NCBI RefSeq assembly: GCF_900496995.4
Contig: NC_044006.1
Span: 40,003,120-40,067,119, forward strand
DNA from: Aquila chrysaetos chrysaetos
Lineage: Eukaryota > Chordata > Aves > Accipitriformes > Accipitridae
Direction: 5' to 3'
Length of the DNA stretch: 64,000 bases
Shown: positions 9,301-23,080 of the stretch, piece by piece
How positions within the stretch are numbered: position 1 is the first letter of the stretch
Layout of the letters: each line of letters starts with the position of its first letter
Made by a program: the position numbers and the translations under genes
Notes under the pieces: generated by a model
What the model was told of the DNA's origin: nothing
The model's database searches: none
What the model saw: the letters and a program-made list of their open reading frames with translations, nothing else

Positions 9301-10818
9301 CTTCTGAAATTTGGATAAGAAAAGAGGGAAATCCCTGAAATTATAGCCAGCAATCAGATGTCAGGCTCTGTCTGGTGCTTGGAAGACCTAGGGTCAAAGT
9401 GGGAGTTTGGATCCAGCATCAGCTTCCATGTTGTGTTCTTAAGCCTGAAAGGGATGGATTGACTAGAAACTAATTAACTCAGAGAATTGACAATAAATCT
9501 TTGGTTTGCTTATTATATACAACCACAATTTTGTACAGACTGCCAAGTTTCTTGGTCAGGTTGTTCAGCTGGACTGGGAGAAACTTCTTTGCTGGTGTGG
9601 GTCTGGGAGACTTGGATCAAAATACTCTTGTCTCTCAGCTGAGTATCCTGACCAGCAGCCTGTTTGACATTTTGTGTCTTACTGGCCTTTCATGCTTTTC
9701 TGTTCTTTGCATAGAAAAAATTAAAGTTGGTTCTGACATAATATTACTTTAGCCTGAGAAGTTAAGCTCTGACCATGTAGCATTAATATTACTGTGTGAT
9801 ATCATATATTGCTCTATGAACACTTTCCAACAGTATTTCCAAACTATTTTTTCAAAAACATAACATTTGTCTAAGCTATCATACCTCTGTAACATCTTAG
9901 CAGTTTTCAAATAAAAATGGCTAAATTTCCACTCAAGGTATAAAAAAACCTATACGGTTATATATGTGTGTATATGTATACACACATATATGCATGTATA
10001 CATATATGTGTGTGTATACATCAGTAAGAAATTAAATAATTAAGCTTAATCATTAAATTTTCTTCTTTGTTCAAGTTTACTGGAAGTTAGAATGTAGTTC
10101 AGTTGCTTCCTTCAGGAAAAAAAAAAAATTCCCAACTCCTTCTTTCCTTTTATTATTAAGAAAAAAATTAAAATCCAAACCCAGGCTTGTGTCCCTTATA
10201 GAAGTTTGTGCGATCTTTTTTTCTTGGGGTGGGGACAGCTGTTTCTCAGGTATGCTTTTAGAAGCAGAGGGGTGTGGTTGTTGCAGTCTAGCTCATGAAG
10301 GGAGGTCCTGAAATGGGCTAGGTGACCTGATGGAGTAGGGAAGATTCATTCCCAAAATCCCAGTAGAAGAAGCAGCATCTTCTATATACCTACGCATCAG
10401 ACTCACCAACCACAAGGAAACTGGAGCCATGGGGAATAAATGTAGCTTCTTCCTCTACTTTAATAGAGAATTTCAACTATAGTGGGGAAGTGAGATTTTT
10501 GTTGCTGAATGAAGGCAAGGAGTCCGTCTTTCTTACCCAATAGTATTTTATGTGCCTTTGGAAGTGCAGAGGATTATAAAGGATTACCTAGTGTAAAAAG
10601 ATGAGTATGCTTTGATGGAAGACCATTATGGGTGCAGTGTTAAAAGACTTTCTTCAAAGGGTGGACTTCAGCTGGAGGAAAGACTCCTTTCCATTTTTGG
10701 CATCATGCTGTATTAATGAGCCTAGAATAAGTATCTTCCAATAGTTCTATCTCTGTAGTTGAAAATATGTAAGTCTTTCTGTAAATATGTTATAAATTTC
10801 TGTTATGTTTTGTTACAG
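6317..10818 (+). other. Intronic sequence upstream of the first visible ANKRD28 exon
   Basis: Unique-looking AT-rich DNA. No exon with an ankyrin TPLH-type motif was found in either strand, so the preceding ANKRD28 exons must lie before the window. It contains short homopolymer tracts (for example T/G-rich at 6820-6872), a palindromic TATG/TACA block at 9961-10020, and a branch/acceptor region ending in TTACAG at 10813-10818. No gene or recognisable mobile element otherwise. Confidence 0.6.
9961..10020. repeat. TATG/TACA-rich palindromic microsatellite
   Basis: Alternating purine-pyrimidine block. Bases 9961-9990 form a perfect inverted repeat with 14-base arms around a 2-base centre; a related, less perfect inverted segment follows. 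Confidence 0.85.
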
Positions 10819-10889
10819 GAGCTAGAGTTAATGCCAAAGACAGCAAATGGTTGACTCCTTTACACAGAGCTGTGGCATCTTGTAGTGAG
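10819..10889 (+). CDS. ANKRD28: ANKRD28 exon (window exon 1)
   Basis: 71 bp between TTACAG and GTATGC. It completes a glycine codon begun in an upstream exon, then encodes 23 residues with [12 protein letters not shown], the second ankyrin repeat; ends in phase 0. Expected protein residues 64-87. Confidence 0.95.
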
Positions 10890-13800
10890 GTATGCTTTTT
10901 ATTTTTTTGACTGCATTGTGTTAAAATAAGACATTTCAAATTACCTTCTGTTCTTTCTTTGATTTTTACAAAGTGAAACTACTCCAAAAGTTTGGAATTG
11001 CAGAACATTTTTGCAACAGTTTGTTTAACCTATTGAGAGTATGTGTATATATATAACACATGCCTGAGTAGGGAGAAAGGGGGAAAACTGTAAACTTCCA
11101 GTTCTCAGCCTTGCTCTCTGCTGTTTACCCAGCAGAGGATTCTGCATGCAGTGTTCTCAAGTCCAGCTTACTTCTCTTAAGGTGACCAGAATGGTTTAGC
11201 ATGAGGGAAGTAGAGATGAACTAAGATTTAGTACAGCTTTTACAGCATAATCTTTGCATTTCTTCATTTTTTTACATGCTTGTCTGTTCAGGCATTGAAG
11301 AAATAAATGGTTCTATAAGGCCTGCAAACATCTTTCTTTTAAAAAGCAATTAATGAGTAATGATAGTATTGAAAATCACTTTTAAAGTTATAAATGAAAT
11401 ACGTAGAAAGTTTTTTGAAGTCTACCAGTTACACAGTTGTGAAAATATAGCAATGTAAGAAATTACTTTGTTATTCTTCCTCTATTGTTGATGTCCTAAT
11501 AAAAATTTTAAATGCCTGTAGAAGATCAAAACAAAGAGAAATGCTGAGCTTGTTCTGTGGAAGAGTTTATGCAAAACTATCTCCTTTGAGATCCTGAGTC
11601 AAATCGCTGTGCATTTCATTATATCTCAAAAAATAAAGGTTTTTTAAAGATTCTGTGTAAATTTTTGTTTGAGAAGATGCAATTGAGTATTTTGGTTTTG
11701 GCAAGCATTGAACTTCAAGTATTTGATCCATGAACTATCTAAACAAATCTTGTTTCAGTTTTTGCTTTTGAATTCCCTGGATAAATTCCAATATTCTGTC
11801 ACTAGCATTAATAGCTAAGTTACATGGAGATCATGTTATTCAAAACAGTGTTTGAAAATGAATCTTTGAAGGCGCCTTATTCTCAAATGCTGTGTGTTCT
11901 TCTTGAGGTATTTTTAGGCTGCTCTTTGGGAGCTGATCAGAGCACCAAATGCTGCATTCTTCAGAGCTGAGGGATAGCAAAAGCATCTTGTATCAGTAAT
12001 GCTTGCAGGCAGGAGTGCTGCAGACAGACTGGACCTAAATGATAACTTCAAGAAATACAACCATACTCATATTTTTTTTAATGTGGAATATTTTAAACAA
12101 AATACTAACCAAGGGTGAACAGCACATGTAAACCAATCAGACTATTTACTCAAAAGGTAATGATAGGCTCTCGTCGGAATTTTCTGTTTATAAATACAGT
12201 AAGTTACAGGAGCCCACATACATGGTTGGTACGTGTAGGCACTGTTTTCCAGCTGACAGACATACATGGGTTTTGTGCACTAGATGAAAAAAAGCTGTAA
12301 TGAAAAAACTCTTGATACTGATTTCAGTAAAACGTCTGTACTTACTCTTGAAGCAAGGACAGCTGTAATTAAACAAGGACATTGAAACATGCAAAATAGC
12401 TGGAATTATGGATTTAGTTGTCAACTGCAGAAGTTCAAGCAACTTCATGTCAAGACGGTCACACCCCAGGCCTTTGTATTTGTGTGCCTGGTGTACTTTG
12501 GGGGGGGGAGAAACCCTAAGCAGATTCAGTAATTCTTGAAATTAATTAATGCATATGTATGTGCATAAAAATGCAAGATGCATTCTTTTTATACTAGTAC
12601 TATGGTGCTTCCTTCTACAAGAGGGGTAATAGCGGTTCTAAAATTTCCTTGTTCTGATTATGGTTTTTCTTAATATTTGGTTCAAAAAAGACAAAAGTTC
12701 AAAATATTGATTAGATTTTTAAAGTACTAAATCTGCTTAAGTTTCTTAGAGAATAGAAGAGCCATTCCATTTCTCAATTAAATTACAAGCCTGTGATGCA
12801 GTATTTTCACCTTTATGTTTGTTCCTAGCTTCTTCTTTCTTGACAATAGAAGAAATTTGAACATTTTAAATATAATTTATTGTAATAAATAGAATCAAGT
12901 GTTACTTAGCATTCTGCTCGTAGCTGAGAATAATACCTAGCTATTGTACCATAGTGTAATTAAAAATTTCCAATAACTACTTGTGGTAACATGTTTTAAG
13001 TTCAAAGTGCCAACCATTTATTTGTGTGCTCAGTATTTGAGTTGGAAGAAGTCGCTGAAAGCAATTAGTGAATTGTGGGAAGGTCACAGAGTTGATGTAA
13101 AATGCAGTATTCATCTTCATGTTGATATCACCAACAGATATTTTTTTTTATGCGTTCCAATTTTGTGCACATATTTTAATGGGATTTGTTTATCTTGCTG
13201 TAAGAATTATGATCTTATTTGTCAAATTTTCACAGCTTGTACTTTTAACAAAAGGAAATGAATAATCTTTTTGTGAGATGGAATTCAGTGCAACATTTTG
13301 AAATGGTTTTCAGGAGTTTTGCAACAGTATATGTTGAAACTTTTTGTGACCGTGCTCTGTGGTTCTTTAGATGTACATTTAATAAGGTGTTCTTCTCTTT
13401 GCCATTTCTAGACTGTGACAGTTCAAAAATTTTGCTTGGCAAATTGATGAAAATGCATTCTAAGTTCATAGTACTTCACTAATCCTTAGCGATGGAAGAA
13501 ATCTTAAGGAGGTTTATTGAGCTTTGGAAACTAGTTGTGATGACAAAACAATTTGCTAGCCGGCTTAAGGAACTGGATAAAAGACCTGGAAATGGTTGAT
13601 TCAGTTGAAAAGAACAAATTGTAAATAGTTCTATTCCATTATACTGACCTTGGATTTAAGGCTGATGTTTCAAATCTTTACTAATTGGCTTGCTTGTTTG
13701 TTGGGATTTTTTTAAATGCTTTCAGGATGCTGTTCAGGTGTTGTTAAAGCATTCAGCGGATGTCAATGCTCGTGATAAAAACTGGCAGACACCCCTACAT

Positions 13801-16800
13801 ATAGCAGCTGCAAACAAAGCTGTGAAATGTGCTGAAGCTTTGGTGCCTCTCCTAAGCAATGTAAATGTGTCTGATCGAGCAGGCAGAACTGCATTGCATC
13901 ATGCAGCCTTCAGTGGACATGTTGAGGTAAGAGTTATTTTTCTTAGCTTGTTTCCCACTCATTGTTCTGTACCTCACATTTCTGATGTTTAGTTTCTCAG
14001 TTTAAAATCATGTTTCCCCCATCCCCTCAAAAAACCCCAACCCCTATTTTGTATTTGAATGTCTTTTGTATGCATCTGTGTATAGAATGGTTGTAGAAAA
14101 TACGTGTTACATCATTCAGTTGGAAGGTTATTACAGCGTTCACCTTTCTTAAGATAGAAGCAAATTTGCCTAAGTTAAGTGGAGTTAAACTAGTAATAGA
14201 TAAATTTAAAACGGAAAAAAGAAAATATTTTTCTGTTCAGTAGATAGTGAACATGTGGAATGTGTTGTCACTGAAATGTGGAGGAAATACATGTAATACG
14301 CTCTAACTCACTAGTTTTCAAGCCCTGAAAAACAACCGCTGAGAAATGCCCATTGTAATTGTGGATAGGTAATTGGAGACAAATTGGCAATAGGCTTGCT
14401 TTTAGTGATTGCCTTTAGTGAATTCCTTAGTAATAGCCTGAAGATTTCAAACATTCCACAGCTTTGCCATATTTAGCTGGGAGATGTTTTTGGTGACATC
14501 GAGTTTTGTGTTCCTTACAGTCACTTCATTATTGCTGCCAAGGTGGGCAGCCAGTTTTTTCAAGCTTATGGAATATTCAAAAACCCCACCACATTTAAAA
14601 CGTTTGAAAATGCATATATTTTTGTTTTCTTGTATGATTTTCTTTTGTCTAACTTTAAGCAGAGTTTTCCATTGTGAATAGAGGATTTCTTTTCTTTCTA
14701 TCTCAGATGGTCAGCTTACTGTTGTCTAGAGGGGCCAATATTAATGCATTTGACAAGAAAGACAGACGAGCTATACATTGGGCAGCATATATGGGTATGT
14801 ATGTATTTCAGCTGATTACTGTTGTGGTAGTAAAAAAAAAAAGAAATTGCCTTATGTTTAGTTTTTTTATATATTTCTAGGAAAAATACTTACATTGTAA
14901 GCATTGAGGTTATCTGTGTGTCTGCCAGAAAACCATTAATAGTATACTTCACATTGCCTTGTAAACGTGTGTTTGTGGTGAGAAAAATCAATTTGTTCAA
15001 AAACTTAAGGTAAGTAATTTTGTTCTTTAAAAAGAAGGAACTATGTTCCTCAGTCAGCAGGAGTCTAATCACAGGTGAAAACTTTGGCAATAATGCTAAA
15101 TAGAAAGTAAGCAGTTAATACAAGGCACACCTGAAACAGATGATCATTGCACCAACCTTGGGGATTGTATTTTAAAAGAATATTCATCTCTAAAACCCCA
15201 AATTCTTGCCTTGCCATTCTTACTCCAGGAGTGGATAATTATTGTTCTCATGATATTGATCAAGGCACTGGCAGTACTGTCAGAGTAATGTACTTCATTG
15301 CCTTTTATCAGATGTTCATTTTATTAAGTGGTAGGAATTGTTTTCTTCAGCACAGCTATTATAAATAGTAGAGCTTTGTATCTCAAGCTTCATTTAAAAT
15401 ATGAGCAATGTAAACCATTGGAAGGTGAATCACAGAAAATGCAGATTAAGAGTTCTAGGCTGACACTGGCAAAGTCTCTTAGCTTTGGCTAATCACTTTG
15501 TTTCCAAGTAATTCACTTGCAACTGCAGATTGTATTTGTCATTGCAGAATATCTTGTACCTGTTCAGAAGCCAAAAAACATAATGCCTCTTTTAACTTCA
15601 GAAAATGTCTAAAAATGCCCTTGAACACGAGCAAGGTGTGTCATATATGAGCAGTGAAGAATTAGGTTTTAGTATCAATTTCAGGAAGAAGCCAGTTGAG
15701 ATGATTCCATGGTCTTGATTGTTACTCAGTATTTTAGCTTATTGCTTCATAATTCTACCCAGCCAAGGAAGAACAATAAAAGCAGTAGCATCAGTATTGT
15801 GTAAGTGTGCATGCCTCGGAATTTCTTCGAAGATGTAATGGGAAAATAAGACTTCATTATATGTAGTTTTTTGTTCCTGTTATGTTTTGGTGATCTTCAT
15901 TTTCCTAAATTTTAAATTCTTCAGAAAATATATATCTATATGCCTAAGGTACCATCTTACAAAACTTAAGGAGAAGAACAGTTAGGAAAAGAACATGGTC
16001 CTATTATTTATGGCAGCTTTTGGTTTTTTTTCAGAGGTGATCTAAAGATGTGAATGTTTTTGTTCCCGTTATAAGAGAAAAATACTACTTGGAATGACTG
16101 TCTCAGTGAAAACATTTATATATGGGGTTTATAAAGGAGCACCTTGTATTTTTGACAAACATTTAAGTTAATGTACAGGGAGAGTAATTTCTATACTGCC
16201 CCTTTCCTGAGTAAAACAAACTAACTTTACTTTATCTGATATCAAACCAAAAAATAAACACACATAAACTAGGAAATTAATGGACTTATTACGCTGACAT
16301 CACTAAGTCTAGGATAACTCTGCCTTGGAGGTCTGATCTTAGGCAAAATGCCACTCCATATACAGTTTGGTATTAATGCTCATTATTATGAATGAGAGAA
16401 TTAATTATAAATAGTCATAATGCTGTGCAGTGTGTATGCAGCAAAACAGACTTAAGGTTGCTAATTAAACATATTTCTCATCTGTGATTCTGTGGCATTG
16501 AGTATCTTACACAACTACTTTGGAGTTACGTTTATCCAAGCAATGTTTCCTAGTCTTGCCAGGAAAGAGCAAATGGAAACAGTAATTTAAAAGTGGAAAT
16601 AACATTTTAAACTCACATACTGAGCAAAAGAAAAGAGCAATAGCATGTGGGACAGTACCTGTTTAAATATAGTTGCCTTACTGAGGGTTTTGGCAATCGA
16701 TAATGAGTTGTTTGTTGTATGAAATGTGCTTTGGTCCAGGGACTGAGATTTCTGATCTTTACAAATGCAAAACCACACATTTACAAAATTGGGCTTGTTT

Positions 16801-19800
16801 AACATCTTAGCGGTTGTAAAAGTGATCTTCTCGTGAACACCTGGATTCACACAAAAGTGGAATTACTAACTATTGTCTTTGCACAACTCTGTGTTTCAGG
16901 CCAATTTCACATTAGTCTTATGTCCCTGACAGTACAGGTCTGAAATAATCTGATAGCAATGTAAAATAAGGCTGTGAAATCCATATGTGAAATGCTAAAA
17001 AGAACAACAGGACCCTGTTGAGCTGTCTTCAGAGGAAAAGACTTGAATGTGCCCATGAATTATGAAGTGATCATCACAGTATTAATACTCCAACTTACAA
17101 TTTGAAGCTGTATGATATTGCACTTCAAGTACTGATACCAGTACTTGAAACCGAGAAGTTAAAGAACAATCTTCATTACTGATCCAATGTTCTTTGCAAT
17201 ATTTTGTATTAGGATTTTGTAATCTACTTACATATGCAAAGCAATGTCTGTCATAGGCTGTCCAACCACCTTACTCAAGGTGATTATTTGCAAAATTTTG
17301 TTGAATGAAACTTGTGCATGAGATGGCAGAGATCTGACGAGCATCAGTGAGAGGACAGAGGTTTTCTGCCTTGTGCTCACCTAGATGAGAGAAAAATCTT
17401 GTGTTTCTCAGATATGCTACATTTATTCCAATTTTAGTCGGTGCTATTTCGTAGGCTATTAACAAGAAATTGTTAATGAACAGTTCTTGGATGGGAAAAA
17501 TGTAATTTATCTGATGTCAATCAACCTAAATATTCTTGCAGACAACAGAGTAGAAAAAGCTTTTGAAAGTCTTCAAACAAGGAAAGAAAACCCTGTGACA
17601 TTCTGTCTCACAATGTAGAGCCACTTTACACTGCTCCAATTGTTTGAAGAAAGCCTTAAAGCTTTTCCACCATATAAAACTGACCATAGAATAAAAAAGA
17701 AGTTATGCTTTTCGTCAGTCTACTATAAATAACTTTCTAGGGTTATATCCATTGTTTCCCTTCCTTCCTGCTTTTCACCCGGCTCCTTTGCTGTCTAGCT
17801 GCAATGCTGTGACTAAAATGGACTTTCATTCTTGCGTGCTAGCATCGCCCTCATAAGTGTATCAGGATGTCTCCTCAGTGCTGCCCACTTGAAGTATCTA
17901 GCTCTTCTGTTTGAGTGTCTTCCACAGATTGCTGCTTGCGTTTTCAATGCAGGTCAGGGATTTTTTGGTTTTTTTCTTCTCTTTAAAGTTTTTCTGCCAC
18001 TGTTCTGCTCAGCATCTCTCTTCCTTTCACTGCTTTCAGTATCTTCTGTAGTTCTGTCTCTTATACAGGGCTTGTTTTCATTCTTGTCCCCGTTACATTT
18101 GGGTCAGAAGATGAGTATCATGTTTAAATTTCTCTTTCTCTTCTTTCCTACAATACTGCAGTAATTCAGAATTGAAATGTTGCAGCACTTCACATTGCAC
18201 TGGTAAACTCTGTGTTTCTGATTGGTATGGCTAGGTGAAATGCCGTTTTGTATGTTGTTGGGCATGCAGCTTAAAATAGGTATCATGGTGACTGAAAATT
18301 TATCAAAATAGCTTGCTTTGTATTCCTTTGGGTAGATGCTTCCTATTCAAACTTTTGCAAGTTCTCTTAGTCATTAAAAAAACAAAGACCTTCACTTTTT
18401 ATGAAGCACTTAAACTGAAGGCTGGATTTGATACTATTCACTTACATGTCTGACTGGATAAGCTTAAGTATTCAGTGTGCCCCTTTTTTAACTAAGGTAA
18501 GGGTGTCACTTGAAAGGTAAAACAAAGAATCCCACATCTGTCTGTATGGGTCAGTTACAAAGGAAAAGCACTAAATGTATCGTGGTCTGTTTAACTCAAG
18601 TGTGCTCCTTTATTCTGCAGACTTTGTCATGATTATTCATGTGTTTTCAGTGATTGACTTGTTTCGCAGTTAAATTAACAACTGAGCAAATATGGCAGAT
18701 TTTTTTTGGTTACCCCATTTTCATAGCATTTTTCTTAGCGTGCAGCATCACAATTGCATGCAAGCTAGTGGGGGAGCACGTGGACATGGTGATGGGGAAA
18801 GCTGGTTGCCCTTTGCAGCAGCAGTGTGGTGTTGGGGCCCCTGGCCCAGCCACAAAGCTGGCAGTGAGAGCAACTGCCTGCTACTTCAGGGTGGGCTCCT
18901 TGCCCTCCCTTCCGTTTTCCACCCTCTTACCTGGAACTTCCCCCAGGTCGTCCCTTCCCCTTGATCCCACTTGACTCTTACTCTCCACCTGGTGACTTAG
19001 GAGAATAGTTGATGCTTTCAAAAGGCTATGGTTCCTCAGAGGCCTGAGTCAGTTTAGAAAATAGAGCTTTGCTAAATCCTGTATGATTTGGGTCAACATT
19101 TTAAAGGCTTTGCAAGTAAAGGAAGTTGGATTGCGGGGGGAGGGGGCGGTAGCGGTTTATATTTTTATTTAAAAATAGAATATTATCTTCTGAAGGCCTT
19201 AAAAACTTTAATGGATGTTTGTAGTTGAGGTGAAGGTGGAAGACTGACAGTCACATTCTCTCTCAAGTTGTTAACAGAAATTTGCAGTAGATGTTTAATA
19301 ATTACAAAGTTATTTCACCTCTCTAGTTCTCAAGTCTTCCCAAAAAATCCTTCTGTGTAAGGAGAAACTTGTGCTGGTTAATATAAAATGCAGCTTCATT
19401 CTTTTTGTCTTTATTCTTTTAGGTCATATTGAAGTTGTGAAATTACTCGTGGCCCACGGAGCTGAAGTGACATGCAAAGACAAGAAATCATATACACCCT
19501 TACATGCTGCAGCATCTAGTGGGATGATCAGTGTAGTCAAATATCTTCTGGATCTTGGAGTTGATGTAAGGAAGAATAAAAGTGATCCTTTTTTTTTTTG
19601 TCATTTGAAATGCTCTTGTCAGTGTTGTAGCACACTGTTTATTTAGGGGCAGGTTATGAGACAGTGAAAATAGTATTTCCAAAGGTCTTCATTCACATGG
19701 TTTTTTAGTTATAAAACCTCATTCCCCCAAGTAACTTAAAAGCCTTGCAGATTTTGCACAATTATTTGGAAATAAATTTGTATTTAGTAGTTTTTTCTTT

Positions 19801-22800
19801 CGTTTGGTATTTCTTACCCTTAGTTCATTGAACTGGAACTCAGGAAATAGGAATTCCGTTCCTAGCTTTGCCACACAATCCTTTTTGAACAGCAGGAAAT
19901 TAAACTCTTTTGCTTCGCTTATTTGTAAAATATAGATGTTACTGACTTTCTTACACCACAGGTTTTAGGAAATACTAAAAATTGTGAGAAACTTCAATAC
20001 TACAGTAAGGAAGGCCATATTAATACTGAAATGCAAAATAAATTAAAGGGCTGTATAGTACCTGCATGTAGAAAGTGTGTTAACAACAAACTGAAACTGT
20101 GTAAGAATTCTACGTTGTGCATCACATTACAGTCTTACAAGGCTGGAGAATGCTGCCAAAGTTCTATCCTGAGAAGTAGATAAGAATTCAGTATCATGTG
20201 TGCACAACAACAAATTCTATTTCTATATGGCCCCCCTCATCCCCCCCCCCAAAGTCCCTCTGACCTCTTGTTTTTAATGGAAACCCACAAATGCTGTTGA
20301 AAAACAATAGAGGTCCATGCTGTGCTTAGTCTGTAGTGTCTGTGCAAATTGCCATTCTTGGCATTTTTTTCTATGTGTGTGTTCTGTGAAGTTGCATATT
20401 GCATACAGGAAACTAGTGTGGAGACAATTGGAGGAGGTTGGCTCACTTGTAAAGCAATCATACTCTTCCCTAGTACACACTTCTCAATCAAAGTACTACA
20501 TCCAGAACTTGCTTTTAATTTCTGGTTTTGAAGATTTCCAAAACATAATGAAGAAGTTGTTTCATGATATGAGATTTTTCTTTGTCATAATTAAATGCTG
20601 CAGTAATTACAGGTTTTTGCCTACTAACTAATCTTGGGGGTTTTTTTTTCTGATAGATGAATGAACCAAATGCCTATGGAAATACTCCTCTCCATGTAGC
20701 TTGCTACAACGGACAAGATGTTGTAGTGAATGAACTCATAGACTGCGGTGCTAATGTAAATCAAATGAATGAGAAGGGTTTTACACCTTTGCACTTTGCT
20801 GCTGCGTCAACACATGGAGCATTGTGTTTAGAGCTTTTGGTCTGTAATGGAGCAGATGTAAATATGAAGGTAGGTGAATCCAAAGCCATCCATTCACTCT
20901 TAAAGATGCAGTATGTGTTTATCAGAGGTAATTTTTCAAAATCATTGTTACGATAATGTTTAAAAGTTCCCACTGATTGATGGAGTACTTCTGTGAAAAG
21001 TACTATAGAAAAAATGAGTCAGTATGTTGCTTCAAGGAACTTGATCTGAATCTGAAAACATCAATGGGATGTAGTAAATAGCCCAAAAGGTTAAAGAAAG
21101 ATGACAATACTTTCTGGTCAATCTTGATTATATTTATATGTCAGAATTCCACATAATTTGTCTTCCCTAGTCTATCCATGTGAGTAAAGCAGATCATATG
21201 GAAAAATGCAAAAGAACATGTTTTTCATAGAAATGAGCAGCATTAATGAAATCAAGGATATTTCAGAGAAATGTGTATGAACAGGCTAATTGATGCAGCA
21301 GTTGAGCTGATAATGTAAGATCCTAAAATCTAATTAATAAGGGAGAGTTGTGAAGGATGTATTAAAAATACAAAGGTAAGTAGATTAGGCCAATGGAAAG
21401 TCTTAAACAGCTGGTTTTTTAATTACTCCAGCAAAACTTTGTGAGCAGAGTCAGTATATGTTTTACATCTCCACTTGGTCACAAGTCTTTGGCTGCAGAA
21501 TATTCCTTAGAATCCAGTCTTAGTGCGGGTAGAATTTCTAATCCACGCAAGCATAAAAACAAATTATAATCTATATCTTTTATTATCTTCTCAAGCGTGT
21601 AGGGTAAGGCCTTGCGATGTGAGAGAGAGATGTGAGACATCCTGTTTTCTATTAAGTTGATTTTTACTCTAGTAATGAAAAACTAACTGTGTTCAGAAAT
21701 ATTCAGTGGCAGTATCTGGTGTCTTGACAGGTTTCAGGCTGGGGGACGTGGGAAATGGGTATGTGGAATCAAGAGTCCAAGTGTTCCTCTTACAAAATAT
21801 CTAATTGCCTGTACTGTTGCCCACATGTGGTAGGAAGAGAATTATCTTTCCTTTTGTTTCTTAAAAATAAATAAATAAATTGATTCAATAGAGTTATGCC
21901 TGAATTTCAGCACAATCTAGATAAGAGGTGAATATTAGAATAGCTAACATACCTGTTAAAAATCATGGGGTTTGTGGCTCCCTTCATGTAAGATATTCAC
22001 ACTGATTTTCAGCTAATTCTATAATGTAATTTTATATCTATAGTTAGTACAAAATCCGTAGCCCACTGAAAATTTGGGAGTGATTTAAAAATAAGCTATT
22101 TGATATGGAAAAATCTTAGATGTATGTTACTGCTCACTTTTACATATATTTAAATGTGCAACTCGTTTAATGAAAATGTACTTAAACTCATTTGTGGAAA
22201 AATTCATCACCAGAGTGCCCTGGAGAAGTAAGGAGCTGTGCTACAGGGTTTATTGCTAACTTGTCCTAAAATACATAGGTCATAGTCCATTTATTTTTGT
22301 TGCCAGCTTTCTGCTCTGCATAATGTCCCAGACTGGATATGACTGAGGGTTTAGCCTTACAGGGCTGACTTCTGTCCTACATTCTTGAAACATCATTTCT
22401 CAGTAATATATGTTCTGTCGTTAAAATAATCCCGCAATGTTAAATATACTAATGATTATGTACGTATGTTACTTACACAAATAAGAACAAAAGAGAAACA
22501 TAAATATTACTAAGCAAAGAATTACTGTTTTCCTGTATGCTGGCTTGCAAGGGTTCATGACTTTGTGCCTATTTGCGATGTAGAAGAAAGAAGTGGGGAG
22601 GGCTTCATTTCAGAAAGATGTGCAGCAAGTAATGGTGGTTGGGATTTTTTGGCTGTTTGTTTTCAAATACACCTTAATTGTAGGTTAGGAATGTAAATGA
22701 AAAACTTCCAACATTCTGTTAGGATAATTAAACACTGTTAAAGTTATAATCTTTATGTTTGAACTTAAAATAAGAATCTTTGTTTTACGTATGGTATACA

Positions 22801-23044
22801 CTGTAGATACTGACTACATTTAGTCAGTTATAACACTAAGAAACCTTAGAAATTGTGCAAAGAATGGCTAATGTTTTCAAAGTGACTGGCAAAGTTCCTG
22901 AATTCTTTGAAGTTTATAATGTGGGTGAACTTTTGTTTGGATGTGACTAGAGATGTTTTAACATTAGAGAGAGGTATTGTTGCCTTCCTTCCCATTCCGT
23001 TTTAAGTTATGGGATCCAAAGTATAGGTTAGTTGGTTTACGTAA

Positions 23045-23080
<36 letters not shown>

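Noticed and set aside
17832..18164. 110-codon hydrophobic open frame in an intron
   Set aside because: Low-complexity F/L/S sequence from a pyrimidine-rich stretch; no conserved domain or start context.
23048..23077. A30 run as the tail of a processed pseudogene or LINE
   Set aside because: No coding or repeat similarity recognised upstream and no target duplication found; treated as a simple repeat.
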